Of a stretch of 53,165 bases of DNA, positions 10,262-20,399 are shown piece after piece. The position numbers were made by a program, and so were the translations under genes. Numbering within the stretch: position 1 is the stretch's first letter; every line of letters begins with the position of its first letter. The stretch comes from Prevotellaceae bacterium (lineage in GTDB: Bacteria > Bacteroidota > Bacteroidia > Bacteroidales > UBA932). Location: NCBI GenBank assembly GCA_031267135.1, contig JAIRZQ010000153.1, positions 1 to 53,165 of the forward strand, in the 5' to 3' direction. A model generated the notes under the pieces. It saw only the letters and a list, made by a program, of their open reading frames with translations, was not told the origin of the DNA and searched no databases.

Positions 10262-10993
10262 ATGAAAAAGATTTTACATTACGCATTGATGATTTCAATG
10301 CTTGCAACAACAAGTTGCTCGAAAAACGAAGAAGACAACTCGGTTATTCCTGTCCCCGATCCTGTATTTAAGGCTTATCTGCTCGATCATTTTGACTATA
10401 ACAATAACGGCGAAATATCATTCACTGAAACTCAATGGATAACTCAAATATGGATTGAAGATGCATCGGCAATAAAATCCTTTGAAGGCATAGAATATTT
10501 TACAGAACTGGAATTGTTAGTGATAAAGAATTGTAATATAAATTCTTTGGACATTTCAAAAAATACAAAATTAAGAGAAATACTATTTGACAATGTAGAA
10601 ATAACATCGTTTGATTTGTCAAAAAACACAAATCTAACAAGATTGAACTATACAAACAGTAAATTAACGTCTATTGATGTCAGAAAAAATGAAAAACTGG
10701 AACGTCTTGATTGTAGCGCTAATCAATTAACATCTATCGATGTAAGCAAAAATATTTTATTGGAAGAACTTAACTGTAATAATAATCAACTGACGGAACT
10801 TGATGTAAGTAAAAACGTTTTGTTAGGGTATCTTAACTGTTCGTCTAATAATCTTACGCATCTGGATTTGCGTTTTAATGTTAATATGCGGAGTGTAAGA
10901 TGTTACTTCAACAGCATTGTAAACTTGATTCTTATACAGGGGCATGATTATGACATTAATCGAGACCATTTTACCAATATAATTTACATATAA
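10262..10993 (+). CDS. LRR lipoprotein with an EF-hand/dockerin-like calcium loop
   Basis: Lipobox ATTSC; DYNNNGEISFTE loop; repeated LTSIDVSKNxxLEELNCNNNQ units of about 21 aa. Confidence 0.8.
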   Translation: MKKILHYALMISMLATTSCSKNEEDNSVIPVPDPVFKAYLLDHFDYNNNGEISFTETQWITQIWIEDASAIKSFEGIEYFTELELLVIKNCNINSLDISKNTKLREILFDNVEITSFDLSKNTNLTRLNYTNSKLTSIDVRKNEKLERLDCSANQLTSIDVSKNILLEELNCNNNQLTELDVSKNVLLGYLNCSSNNLTHLDLRFNVNMRSVRCYFNSIVNLILIQGHDYDINRDHFTNIIYI

Positions 10994-11010
10994 CAAATAA
11001 GATTTTAGCC

Positions 11011-14000
11011 ATGAAAAAACTAATATTAACCGCTATGTTATTAATTATAGTGACAAAGGCATGGGGACAGGCAGGTTCAATATCTAATTCCGACAAGGAA
11101 AATTACATGTATGCTGTTAAATTTATTAATTTTAGATTTAGAGTTACATATTCTCATACAGGCAATTGTTTTAATCTTGTAAATATTTATGCTACACATC
11201 CAGACAATACAACAACTTTATTGTATACCTCATCTTCTGGTAATATTTCTTTTAATAACAGATATTTTTTTGTAGCAAAGGAAATAAAAAATTTACGCGT
11301 ATATGCTAAATCGATCGATGAAAGGAATGTTTTTTTGGGAAGCAATGATTGCGATGAAGAAATTATAATAGATCAAAATATTAACAATATTGTTTGTTGT
11401 TCTCCTGAATATTTTCAAGCAAGCGCGCATCATGGCGGTGGTGAGATAGATAATGAAATATCAATTACATATAATATTTTGCCTCTTCATTATTTGCAAT
11501 CGGAAGCAAATAATACCTTTTTGCCTACCGACGATAAAGTAACCTTATTCGATAAGCCGGGTTTCACCGCCTCACTGTATAATTATCAATATTATTTTAA
11601 TGGAGACTGGTATAATATAAACAGCAGTTTATACAATAAGGATAAATTGATGGTGTCGGCTAAAGATTTATTCGGAGATAATTGTTGGCAGCATATAGGT
11701 AAAAATATTTTGTTTAGAGCAGTGTCATGTCTTGGAACAAGTGAGCCATCATATTCAGAATCTGTTACTCTTACCATTAAACCATCCGCCCCACATATAG
11801 AAGATGTTACTTATGTAATGCCCACCTGTCATAACGACGAAGACGCCAAGCTTATAATAAAATTCGACAGGGCATTGTACAGTGATGAATGCGGAACCAA
11901 TCTGTCCGATCAGTCCTTTTGCGAGGAACATCTATTTTTAACCGTGAATGGCATCACATCGAATACCCCAATTGATATAGACCCGACAACTCTTAAATAT
12001 ACTCTCGAAAATCTTCCTGCCGGCGCGTACATTTTAGGACTTATAGATGTTATTCATTACAAAAAAAACGGAGTTACCGATACTATGTATGCCTACACCA
12101 TGGACAGCCGTCATTATTACGATACTGTCATTCCCGACCGTTTGGCATTAAAGATTGAATCCATAACAGCGGACAGCGTTCACTGCTACGGGGGAGCGGA
12201 TGGGAAAATAAACATCAGGATGAGCGGTGGTACAGGAGTGTTTACGGCATTTCTTAAGAAATCGGGCGAACCTGCAGACACGCTGTACAGCTTCAACTCC
12301 AATGCAAATGTATCGTTTTTAAACCTTAGCGCAGGCACGTACGAAGTGGCAGTTGTTGACAGCAACGGCTGCACCGCAGACATAAGCGGCAACGACATAA
12401 AAGTTACGATAGAAGTAAAGCAGCCCGACGAACAGGTAAGGATAACCAACAGTGCGGTAGTCGAGCCGTTGTGCTTCGGTATGCAAAACGGTTCTGTAAA
12501 AATATATTTCAGGGGCGGCACTCCGTCGGCTTCCAATCCTTCATATACTGTAAGCTGGCATAAGGGCGGCATTGCAGGACTTCCTATATTAAACCCCAAT
12601 CCTGTAGTAAACGAGGGCGGCGGCGCCTGGTCTGTCGTACTTGACAACGTCGGCACAGGCTATTACGGGGTCAGGGTAACTGATTCTCGCTACCTGCAGG
12701 CAAACCCTGCAACGGAGCAGAACCGCTGCGGGTGCTACGACACGCTGACGGTATTTGTTCCCGAGCCTCCCAAACTTGAAGTAAGCATGGAAGAACATCA
12801 TTACGTAACGTGCTACGGCGACAGCGATGGCGTTCTTGTTGCTCATGCCACAGGCGGACGCCGTTATTCTTCGGGCAGTCCTTACCGGTACGAATGGAGC
12901 ATTGTCAACGGCAGTATCAGCATGCCTGTACCCGGCGCTGCGGACAGCGTTTTGAAGGATCTTCCTGCCGGAGTTTATCAGGTAAAGGTTACCGACAGAA
13001 ACCTTGTCTGCACAGCCCAGTCAATCTATAAGCTCGCGCAGCCCGACACGCTGGTTGTGAAAACCGAAGTACAGCAGCATGTACAGTGCAGCGGCGAAAA
13101 CACGGGATCGATAATCAGCAAGGTAACAGGCGGCACGCCTCCCTATACCTACCTCTGGTCTAACGGCGCAACCACGCCTGAAATACACGGTTTGTACATG
13201 GGCGGCTATGTTGTACACGTGCGCGATTCGCGCTATGCCGACAACGGCATAACGGGACATTACTGCTCGGCGCATGATGAGGCGTTTGTCACATCGCCCA
13301 ACGGCATTGAGTTTAATGCTGTTGCAGCAGACCCTTCCTGCTTCGGCTATTCCGACGGCAGCATAACGCTGAATGTTACGGGCGGCGTATCGCCATACTC
13401 GTACATGTGGGAAGACGGCAGCACGGCGAGCTTCAGAACGGGCTTGCCTTCGGGCGCATATTACGTTTCGGTTACCGACGGCAACGGCTGCATCATATCT
13501 CAGGCATACACGCTCAACGACCCCGACCCGATAGTTGTGGATTTAGGCAAGGACATAACCCTGTGCAGGAATCAGACTGTAAAAATAGATGGACGCATTG
13601 ACATTTCCGGTGCGAGCTACGAATGGACAAACGCCTCGGGCGAGGTCTTGTCATACCTGTCGGAGTACGAATTGAGCGCTGCCGGCGTTTACACGCTTAC
13701 GGCAACTACGCCTGCAGGCTGCTACGGCAGCGATGAAATCACCGCTTGGCAGTCGGACGAGGAAATAGATGTTGATTTTGTTGTCCCGACGACAGTAGCC
13801 GGCAATACGAAGCTGTATGCAATAAATATCACCCGGCTGTCGCTTGACGCGATAGAGTGGATTATTCCCGACGGGGCTGTACTTCTCGAGGAAACGACAG
13901 ACAGGATAGAGCTTCTGTTTACCGGCAACGGCAGTTATGTTCTTGGTCTTACGGGCTATAAGGGCTTGTGCGAAAAGACTCTTTACAAGACCATCAGCGT

Positions 14001-14295
14001 AGTAGATTCCAAAGACATACGCGAAGATGAAAGCAGCGAGCCGTTTCTTAAGCGCTTTATAGTGGCGCCCAATCCCAGCAATGGCAATTTTGAAGCAGTC
14101 ATAGAACTTCGCGAGGCGGCAGAATACAGGCTTATACTTTACGACATGAACGGAACGGTTATAGAGACTACGCCCCTGTACAACAATTCGTCAGGTATCA
14201 TACCGTTCAGCCGCTCCGGATCGGCTTCTGGCATGTACCTGCTAAAGTTCGTATCAAGCCAAACCACATCCGTATTCAAGGTTCTTATACATTAA
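11011..14295 (+). CDS. SprB-repeat surface protein with T9SS type A-like C-terminal sorting domain (1094 aa)
   Basis: Signal peptide; repeats of the type CFGYSDGSITLNVTGGVSPYSYMWEDGSTASFRTGLPSGAYYVSVTDGNGC; C-terminus VAPNPSNGNFEAVIEL...YDMNGTVI...SGMYLLKFVSSQTTSVFKVLIH. Confidence 0.85.
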   Translation: MKKLILTAMLLIIVTKAWGQAGSISNSDKENYMYAVKFINFRFRVTYSHTGNCFNLVNIYATHPDNTTTLLYTSSSGNISFNNRYFFVAKEIKNLRVYAKSIDERNVFLGSNDCDEEIIIDQNINNIVCCSPEYFQASAHHGGGEIDNEISITYNILPLHYLQSEANNTFLPTDDKVTLFDKPGFTASLYNYQYYFNGDWYNINSSLYNKDKLMVSAKDLFGDNCWQHIGKNILFRAVSCLGTSEPSYSESVTLTIKPSAPHIEDVTYVMPTCHNDEDAKLIIKFDRALYSDECGTNLSDQSFCEEHLFLTVNGITSNTPIDIDPTTLKYTLENLPAGAYILGLIDVIHYKKNGVTDTMYAYTMDSRHYYDTVIPDRLALKIESITADSVHCYGGADGKINIRMSGGTGVFTAFLKKSGEPADTLYSFNSNANVSFLNLSAGTYEVAVVDSNGCTADISGNDIKVTIEVKQPDEQVRITNSAVVEPLCFGMQNGSVKIYFRGGTPSASNPSYTVSWHKGGIAGLPILNPNPVVNEGGGAWSVVLDNVGTGYYGVRVTDSRYLQANPATEQNRCGCYDTLTVFVPEPPKLEVSMEEHHYVTCYGDSDGVLVAHATGGRRYSSGSPYRYEWSIVNGSISMPVPGAADSVLKDLPAGVYQVKVTDRNLVCTAQSIYKLAQPDTLVVKTEVQQHVQCSGENTGSIISKVTGGTPPYTYLWSNGATTPEIHGLYMGGYVVHVRDSRYADNGITGHYCSAHDEAFVTSPNGIEFNAVAADPSCFGYSDGSITLNVTGGVSPYSYMWEDGSTASFRTGLPSGAYYVSVTDGNGCIISQAYTLNDPDPIVVDLGKDITLCRNQTVKIDGRIDISGASYEWTNASGEVLSYLSEYELSAAGVYTLTATTPAGCYGSDEITAWQSDEEIDVDFVVPTTVAGNTKLYAINITRLSLDAIEWIIPDGAVLLEETTDRIELLFTGNGSYVLGLTGYKGLCEKTLYKTISVVDSKDIREDESSEPFLKRFIVAPNPSNGNFEAVIELREAAEYRLILYDMNGTVIETTPLYNNSSGIIPFSRSGSASGMYLLKFVSSQTTSVFKVLIH

Positions 14296-14465
14296 TAATT
14301 GAGGTATGAATTGAAATTAAATAAAGTAAAGTAAATATGAAAGAGCTGAATAAACAGTATCCCGTAATGAGTCGTGATGGTATAATAATGATATTAATTG
14401 CGGATTTGAACCGTCGTTACGGCGCAATCAAAAATCCCATGAATGATGAGATTGCGGGAGCATCC

Positions 14466-14632
14466 GCAAGTTTGCCCGAGACTCCTGCAACCTGCGGCAG
14501 ACTTTCACACTCGGTAGGAAACGTTCCTGCAACCCTGCGGCAGGCTTTCATACTCGGTGTGAAACATTCCTGCAACCCTGCGGCAGGCTTTCACACTCGA
14601 TGCGAAACCATGCCTCAATGACGGTTGCGGGA
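14466..14632 (+). repeat. 42/43-bp degenerate tandem repeat related to 7803-7904
   Basis: Units cctgcaac(c)ctgcggcag(a/g)ctttca(c/t)actcg... begin at 14484, 14526 and 14569, preceded by a diverged copy at 14466. Confidence 0.85.
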
Positions 14633-14683
14633 GCATCTGCAAGCCCGGTGTTCAGCGCAGGACGCTACATAGAATACAGCATC

Positions 14684-14713
14684 AAGCTCTGCTTTGCAGC
14701 AAAGCAGGAGCTT
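14684..14713. repeat. Inverted repeat (aagctctgctttgc-a-gcaaagcaggagctt)
   Basis: Near-perfect hairpin-forming sequence with one bulge, between the SprB-like and PKD genes. Confidence 0.6.
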
Positions 14714-14869
14714 TGCTTTTAACACGACACAGTCAGGATACTGCGCCGAACGGATTTCTTATACATTAGCCGTGCCTGCGAAAATAAGCTGACAGTACAT
14801 TGAAAATAAGTCATAAATTGATATTATAAATTAAGAAAAATAAAAAAACAATATAAAACAGGAATTAAG

Positions 14870-16201
14870 ATGAAGAAGATATTATTAATTGCGGCGTTTC
14901 TATCGGCAGCGATTTCGTGCTATAAGGAATCCCGCCTGCTTGTGAAGTCCGAATTTTCGGCGACTGTTGAGAATGACAGCTATACTGCGCCTGTAAGGGT
15001 TGTACTTGAAAATAACAGCACGGGAGCTGATTTTTACCAGTGGACATTCGAAGGCGGGGTTCCCTCGACTTCGTCCGACAGGCAGCCGCCTTCGGTAGCT
15101 TATAACGAGGCAGGCACGTACAGGATAGTTCTTGAGGCATGGAACAGTACGGAGCGTGATGTAAAGGAGATGGAATTTTCGGTAGATTCCGCCGTAAGCG
15201 TTTCGTTTGATTTGGAAGTATTAATCAACAGCTTTGCTCCTGCCGAAGTAAAAATCATCAACACAACCGCAGGCGCCTCATCATATCAGTGGACGTTTGA
15301 AAGCGGTACGCCTTCGTCTTCCACAGAGCGGCATCCGGCAAGCGTGTATTTCGCAACGCAGGGAGAACATTCGGTTTCGTTAACCGCAAGCAACGGGCGC
15401 GAGACCTTTTCGACAAGCAGAACAATAAATCTTGATGCTCCCATAAGCGTTGATTTTGACATAGAGCCTTCGTTTGATGATTTTGACTACGAAGCGCCGT
15501 TCACGGCAACCCTTACAAACAGAACCACAAGCGGACTTACATACGCATGGACTTGCCCGGAAGCGGCGATTGCCGATGCAAGCGCCGAAAATACAGACAT
15601 TCATATTCAAAATGCGGGAACATACCTGATAGAATTGACCGCTTCCAACGGCAAGGAAACAAAAACCGCAGGCAAGCAAATTACAGTAAACCCGAACACC
15701 AACCTTTATACCATGCAGGATGTTAAGCTGGGCATTAAATCGGCGGAGCATACCGTCGGCTGCTTTTATTCGCTTTCGCTGCGCACGGTGGTGAGTTCGG
15801 ATAACATGGATGCGGACATCGGCAGCGCGGTAGATCTTGTTTTTTTCGGCTTGGATGCAGGCTTTAACTATTGTTACTTTACATCTCCGGATGCGGCGGC
15901 GTCTTCGGGATTTATGCCTGTTCCAAACGCAACTCAAACATTTTTCATAAACAGAATTGAAGATACTCCTCTGACGTTTACGGTATCCGACTTTGACGCC
16001 ATGTGGGATGATGCCCTGCTTTCGACGCTTGACATCAGAGGCAGCAGCAGCGCCGGTTCGTGGTTTACGAATGTTGAAATACCCCGCGCCGTTCTCTTTG
16101 AAACGGCGGCAGGCATTAAGGGCGCGATAAAAATCAAGGGCTTCATATCCGAAGGCGACATGTCTTACATACTGACAGATATTAAGTTTGAGAAGCAGTA
16201 A
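14870..16201 (+). CDS. PKD-domain lipoprotein (443 aa)
   Basis: Lipobox AAISC; three PKD-like units (FYQWTFEGGVPSTSSDRQPPSVAYNEAGTYRIVLEAWN; YQWTFESGTPSSSTERHPASVYFATQGEHSVSLTASNG; YAWTCPEAAIADASAENTDIHIQNAGTYLIELTASNG). Confidence 0.85.
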   Translation: MKKILLIAAFLSAAISCYKESRLLVKSEFSATVENDSYTAPVRVVLENNSTGADFYQWTFEGGVPSTSSDRQPPSVAYNEAGTYRIVLEAWNSTERDVKEMEFSVDSAVSVSFDLEVLINSFAPAEVKIINTTAGASSYQWTFESGTPSSSTERHPASVYFATQGEHSVSLTASNGRETFSTSRTINLDAPISVDFDIEPSFDDFDYEAPFTATLTNRTTSGLTYAWTCPEAAIADASAENTDIHIQNAGTYLIELTASNGKETKTAGKQITVNPNTNLYTMQDVKLGIKSAEHTVGCFYSLSLRTVVSSDNMDADIGSAVDLVFFGLDAGFNYCYFTSPDAAASSGFMPVPNATQTFFINRIEDTPLTFTVSDFDAMWDDALLSTLDIRGSSSAGSWFTNVEIPRAVLFETAAGIKGAIKIKGFISEGDMSYILTDIKFEKQ

Positions 16202-16225
16202 AATATTTTGCAAATAACGTTAACA

Positions 16226-17944
16226 ATGAAAATAAGGAAAATATTACCGGCGCTTGCCTTGTGCCTCTTTACAGCAGATGCGTTTTCACAGGCGGTTAAC
16301 ATAGAAGATGCAGGCAGCATATTCAAGAACAGTCCGTTTGTATTGAGCGGGAGCCTGTCGTCGGGAGCAGTCTTTTACAGCGGCAATCAGCAAACGGGCA
16401 GGCAAAGCTTTACGTATTATGTCAACGGAAGCGTCAACGCAAGTATTTACGGTCAGTTCAACCTTCCCGTGAGCATAAATATAACCAATCTTGGCAATAA
16501 CTTATCCTGTCCGTCGCTGCCTAACCGCTTGAGCTTGCATCCCACGTATAAATGGCTTACAGGTCATATAGGCGATGTGTCGATGACGTTTTCGCCATAT
16601 ACGCTCAACGGGCATCAGTTTACGGGCGGCGGACTGGAGCTGTCGCCGGGGAAATTCAGGATAGGCATCATGGGTGGACGCCTGCTGCGTGAAGTGGAAT
16701 ATTCTCAGGCTTCACCTTCGATGATGCCTAACTACTCCCGTTTTGGCTATGGCATAAAAGTGCAGTATGAAGCGGAAAGCTATGCCGCAGGCGTCACATA
16801 TTTCGGAGCCAAAGACAGCAGGAACCGGCAGATGGAATACGTGCTGGACAGTCTGGGCATTGCGCCTATGGAAAACTCGGTCATCGGCGTGGATATTCGA
16901 TTCAACCTGTTAAAGAATATAAGCCTGCTGACCGAATACGCCGTCAGTTTTCTCACGCGCGATACTCGCGCTCCCAAGGAAGAGGAAACCTCTGTTTTTG
17001 CCGATATTTTTGGTAACAGGACGTCCACGGGCATATATAATGCGTTCAACGCAAAGCTTAACTGGCAGCTGTCCAAAAATACCATAGGCATAGGCTACGA
17101 GCGCATTGACCCTGATTATAAAACCCTTGGCGCATACTATTTCAACAGCGACTATGAAAACATAACGCTGAATTACGCCCGTCCGTTTTTGAAAGGCGAC
17201 AGGGCAAGCATATCGGCAAGTTTCGGAGTGCAGCGCGACGACCTGAAAGGACAGAATGAAAGGGAAAACATGCGCTATGTAGGCTCGTTAAACTTGACGT
17301 ACAGTCCGTCCGAGCGTCTTCAGGTGTCGGCAAACTATTCAACCTTTCAAAGCCATCGCAACTTAAAGTCGCAGTTCGACTACATAAACGCCGTATCGCC
17401 TTATGACAACATGGATACGCTCAATTACACGCAGCTGTCGCAGTCTATAGACGGTTCCGTAACGTACGGCATACGGCAAACCGAAAACAGCAGCCGGCGC
17501 CTTAACCTGACGGTCAGCTATCAGGAGTCAGCCGACAGGCAGGGCGACGTATCGTTGCCGGGCAACGTGTCCCGCTTTCTCAACTCATCGCTTGTTTACA
17601 GCCTGTCGCTGCTCAAGCGCGGAATAAATTTAACGGCATCGGCGAATTATTCGTACAGCTACGGCGGGCTGTCGGAAATGCATACATTCGGACCCATGCT
17701 GGGCGTGACGTCCGTTTTATTCAACAGGAAGGTAACGACAGGTATTTCAAGCTCGTACAATTTGAGCTTAAACGATGGCAATACTCAAATCAGGGTGCTT
17801 AACTTGCGGGCGAATGCGGCGCTGGTGTTTTTGAAAAAGCACAGTATCAGCGTAAATGCCGTATGGCAAAACAGAAACTTATTGGCAACAGGCAAAAAAA
17901 CAGATTCGATAACTGCCACTTTCGCATATTCTTTCTCTTTTTGA
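16226..17944 (+). CDS. Outer-membrane beta-barrel protein
   Basis: Signal peptide MKIRKILPALALCLFTADAFSQ; alternating amphipathic strands; terminal aromatic ITATFAYSFSF. Start set at the ATG at 16226 rather than the TTG at 16208. Confidence 0.75.
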   Translation: MKIRKILPALALCLFTADAFSQAVNIEDAGSIFKNSPFVLSGSLSSGAVFYSGNQQTGRQSFTYYVNGSVNASIYGQFNLPVSINITNLGNNLSCPSLPNRLSLHPTYKWLTGHIGDVSMTFSPYTLNGHQFTGGGLELSPGKFRIGIMGGRLLREVEYSQASPSMMPNYSRFGYGIKVQYEAESYAAGVTYFGAKDSRNRQMEYVLDSLGIAPMENSVIGVDIRFNLLKNISLLTEYAVSFLTRDTRAPKEEETSVFADIFGNRTSTGIYNAFNAKLNWQLSKNTIGIGYERIDPDYKTLGAYYFNSDYENITLNYARPFLKGDRASISASFGVQRDDLKGQNERENMRYVGSLNLTYSPSERLQVSANYSTFQSHRNLKSQFDYINAVSPYDNMDTLNYTQLSQSIDGSVTYGIRQTENSSRRLNLTVSYQESADRQGDVSLPGNVSRFLNSSLVYSLSLLKRGINLTASANYSYSYGGLSEMHTFGPMLGVTSVLFNRKVTTGISSSYNLSLNDGNTQIRVLNLRANAALVFLKKHSISVNAVWQNRNLLATGKKTDSITATFAYSFSF

Positions 17945-18141
17945 AAATGGGAATGGATTTACCTCGAAAATCAACAGGTGAACTTATGGCAAGCTACTGA
18001 CGATAAAAATATTTAGCAAATGCTGAATGGCAAGTTTTTAACCGATAACGAATAAAACGCTTTTTTTGTTTGTGAAAAAATATTACCTTTGCATGTTAAT
18101 AAAAAGATTTGAATTTATAAGACAATTAATATCGAAAATCA

Positions 18142-19113
18142 ATGAAAAATATAAAAATACTGTTTTTATTGCTGATTGCCTGCATAGCAGTTTACTTTAT
18201 TATACATGCGCCGATGTTATTTGTTTCTGAAAAAAAATTCGGCAATATAAATCGAGATGAAATAGATTTGATAAGAATAGAACGCGACTCAATACAGACC
18301 AAACTGGAAAAAACGAATGATGGAATTTGGCTTGCCGAAGGAAAACAGACAAACGAACAAATTATTGATAATTTGATTTATGCATTATCGAATCAAGCTG
18401 CCGATTTTCCTGTACCTGCAAACATTACAAAACAGGTTATCGACAAAATAAGCAGTCAAGGATTTCGTGTAAGAGTTTTTTCCGGCAATTCAAAAAAACT
18501 GGATTTCAAAATATCATGCTTCGATACGCTTTGCGTCGGGCTGGTTACAGGCAAGCGGCAACCTTATGCAATATCAATTCCGGGGTACAGCGATAAAATC
18601 ATCGATTATGTCAGCGCAAATGCATCTTTTTATTTCAACAACAATGTGTTCAAGTATCTTCCTTCCGAAATAGAAAAAATTACTGTCGAAAATATTGATA
18701 ATCCGACAGAATCGTTTACTGTTTTTCATAATTCAAAAAATCAGCTGATGCTGTTCGATACAGGAAATCAAAGATTAATCTCTTCGTTCGACGAATACAA
18801 AATACGCAATTATTTAAGTTATTTCAATGGAGTTGAATATACACAAATGCTTAACCCCGGCAAAAGAGAAAAAAATAATATTATCAGGCAAAAACCGTCT
18901 TACAGGTTGATTGTTGAAACCGATAAAAATAAAATATCATTAACAGTTAAAAATATAATTTTAAACAAACCTGTGGAAATATACGGGCAGTTACAATTAT
19001 TTGATACAAATAATTTTTATTTAATAATTGGTGATAATCAGGACATTGCACTTGCTAAATGGGTCGATTTCGACATTTTATTGAAAAAATTGTCGGATTT
19101 TGTTAATAAATAG
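18142..19113 (+). CDS. Membrane-anchored protein, DUF4340-like
   Basis: N-terminal TM segment followed by a domain resembling DUF4340 (IERDSIQTKLEKTNDGIWLAEGKQTNEQIIDNLIYAL). Confidence 0.5.
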   Translation: MKNIKILFLLLIACIAVYFIIHAPMLFVSEKKFGNINRDEIDLIRIERDSIQTKLEKTNDGIWLAEGKQTNEQIIDNLIYALSNQAADFPVPANITKQVIDKISSQGFRVRVFSGNSKKLDFKISCFDTLCVGLVTGKRQPYAISIPGYSDKIIDYVSANASFYFNNNVFKYLPSEIEKITVENIDNPTESFTVFHNSKNQLMLFDTGNQRLISSFDEYKIRNYLSYFNGVEYTQMLNPGKREKNNIIRQKPSYRLIVETDKNKISLTVKNIILNKPVEIYGQLQLFDTNNFYLIIGDNQDIALAKWVDFDILLKKLSDFVNK

Positions 19114-19148
19114 TTTGCGTCTAACCGCATAAAACAATAAAATTTTAT

Positions 19149-19156
19149 TATTTTTG
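19149..19156 (+). promoter_or_regulatory. Bacteroidota -7 box candidate (TATTTTTG) upstream of dnaN
   Basis: Matches TAnnTTTG; no well-spaced -33 TTTG identified. Confidence 0.35.
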
Positions 19157-19197
19157 CGTGATATATTTAAATATAAATAATACATAAAGGGAAAATT

Positions 19198-20334
19198 ATG
19201 AATTTTGTAGTATCAAGCAGTGAATTACTGAACCGTTTACAGACGCTTAGCAAAGTTATAAGCAGCAAAAACGCTTCTTTGCCGATTTTGGATAACTTTC
19301 TGTTTCAATTGAAAGGCAACGAACTTAAAATAACAGCCAGCGATATTGAAATAACTTTTGTTACAACGATGAATATAGAAAACGTTATTTCGGAAGGCGA
19401 AATATCAATTCCGGCAAAGCGACTTACCGACTTGCTTCGCGAATTTTCGGAGCAGCCTTTGGAATTTAAAATTGATAATTCGACATCATCGGTTGAAATA
19501 CGATGGAACTCGGGAAAATCAAATATTACAGGAGCAAATGTTGATGAATTTCCATCGCTTCCGGTAATAAGTGACGAAACAAAGTCAACAATAGGAATTA
19601 CAGCCGACGCCTTGCTTGAAAGTATTAACCGTACTTTGTTTGCAACTGCCGACGACCAGCTTCGTCCGGCGATGAACGGAATTTATTTTGACTTGAACGG
19701 GGAAAACGGTAGTCTTACTTTTGTTGCTTCCGATGCACATAAACTTGTGAAGTATATTCGCAATGACGTTACAATTGAAAAAACAGCATCGTTCATACTG
19801 CCCAGAAAACCGGCAAGCCTTTTACGGTCGATACTTACAAAGGAAGAAGAAAATGTAAAAATAGAATTTGATGAAAAAAATGTGCTGTTTTTGCTGAACA
19901 ACTACGTGCTTGTTTGCCGTTTGATTGAAGGCGTTTATCCAAGCTATAACTCGGTTATCCCTAAAAATAATCCAAATAAGATAACTGTTGACAGAGTAGA
20001 TTTATTAAACAGTATCCGTCGCGTTGCAACATTTTCAAATCAGGTAAGCAATCTTATAAAATTGGAAATCACAGGCAACGAATTGACTGCTTACGCTCAA
20101 GATTTGGATTTCTCTGTGTCGGGAGACGATTGCGTTTCCTGCCAATATGATGGAACCGATATGGAAATAGGTTTTAAATCTACGTTTTTAATAGAAATTT
20201 TAGCCAACATCAATTCACAAAATATATTGATAGAATTGGCAGATTCGACAAGAGCGGCGCTTTTCGTGCCTTTTGATAAATCCGAAAAGGAAGATTTGAT
20301 AATGCTATTAATGCCAATGATGATTAACAGCTGA
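19198..20334 (+). CDS. dnaN: DNA polymerase III subunit beta (sliding clamp)
   Basis: Full-length clamp; MNFVVSSSELLNRLQTLSKVISSKNASLPILDNFLF start and terminal LIMLLMPMMINS. Confidence 0.95.
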   Translation: MNFVVSSSELLNRLQTLSKVISSKNASLPILDNFLFQLKGNELKITASDIEITFVTTMNIENVISEGEISIPAKRLTDLLREFSEQPLEFKIDNSTSSVEIRWNSGKSNITGANVDEFPSLPVISDETKSTIGITADALLESINRTLFATADDQLRPAMNGIYFDLNGENGSLTFVASDAHKLVKYIRNDVTIEKTASFILPRKPASLLRSILTKEEENVKIEFDEKNVLFLLNNYVLVCRLIEGVYPSYNSVIPKNNPNKITVDRVDLLNSIRRVATFSNQVSNLIKLEITGNELTAYAQDLDFSVSGDDCVSCQYDGTDMEIGFKSTFLIEILANINSQNILIELADSTRAALFVPFDKSEKEDLIMLLMPMMINS

Positions 20335-20347
20335 AAAATGCAAAAAT

Positions 20348-20385
20348 AAAACAGGATGGAGATGCAGCTATTGCATCTCTGTTTT
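20348..20385 (+). terminator. Terminator-like hairpin after dnaN
   Basis: Inner stem GAGATGCA-gctat-TGCATCTC with outer AAAACA/TGTTTT arms. Confidence 0.55.
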
Positions 20386-20399
20386 ATAATATATATAAG

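Noticed and set aside
14337-14621. 94-aa ORF MKELNKQYPVMSRDGIIMILIADLNRRYG... as a confident gene
   Set aside because: The N-terminus could be a real small protein, but the second half is the degenerate 42/43-bp repeat with a frame-breaking unit; kept only as part of the repeat finding.
15380-16213. 277-aa minus-strand ORF opposite the PKD lipoprotein
   Set aside because: Cys/Arg/Lys-rich translation typical of an antisense artefact; the + strand has a lipobox and PKD motifs.
18065-18091. Full Bacteroidota promoter (TTTG ... TACCTTTG) upstream of the 18142 gene
   Set aside because: The -7 box TACCTTTG at 18084-18091 is good, but the available TTTG motifs are only 11-15 bp away, shorter than expected for a -33 element.
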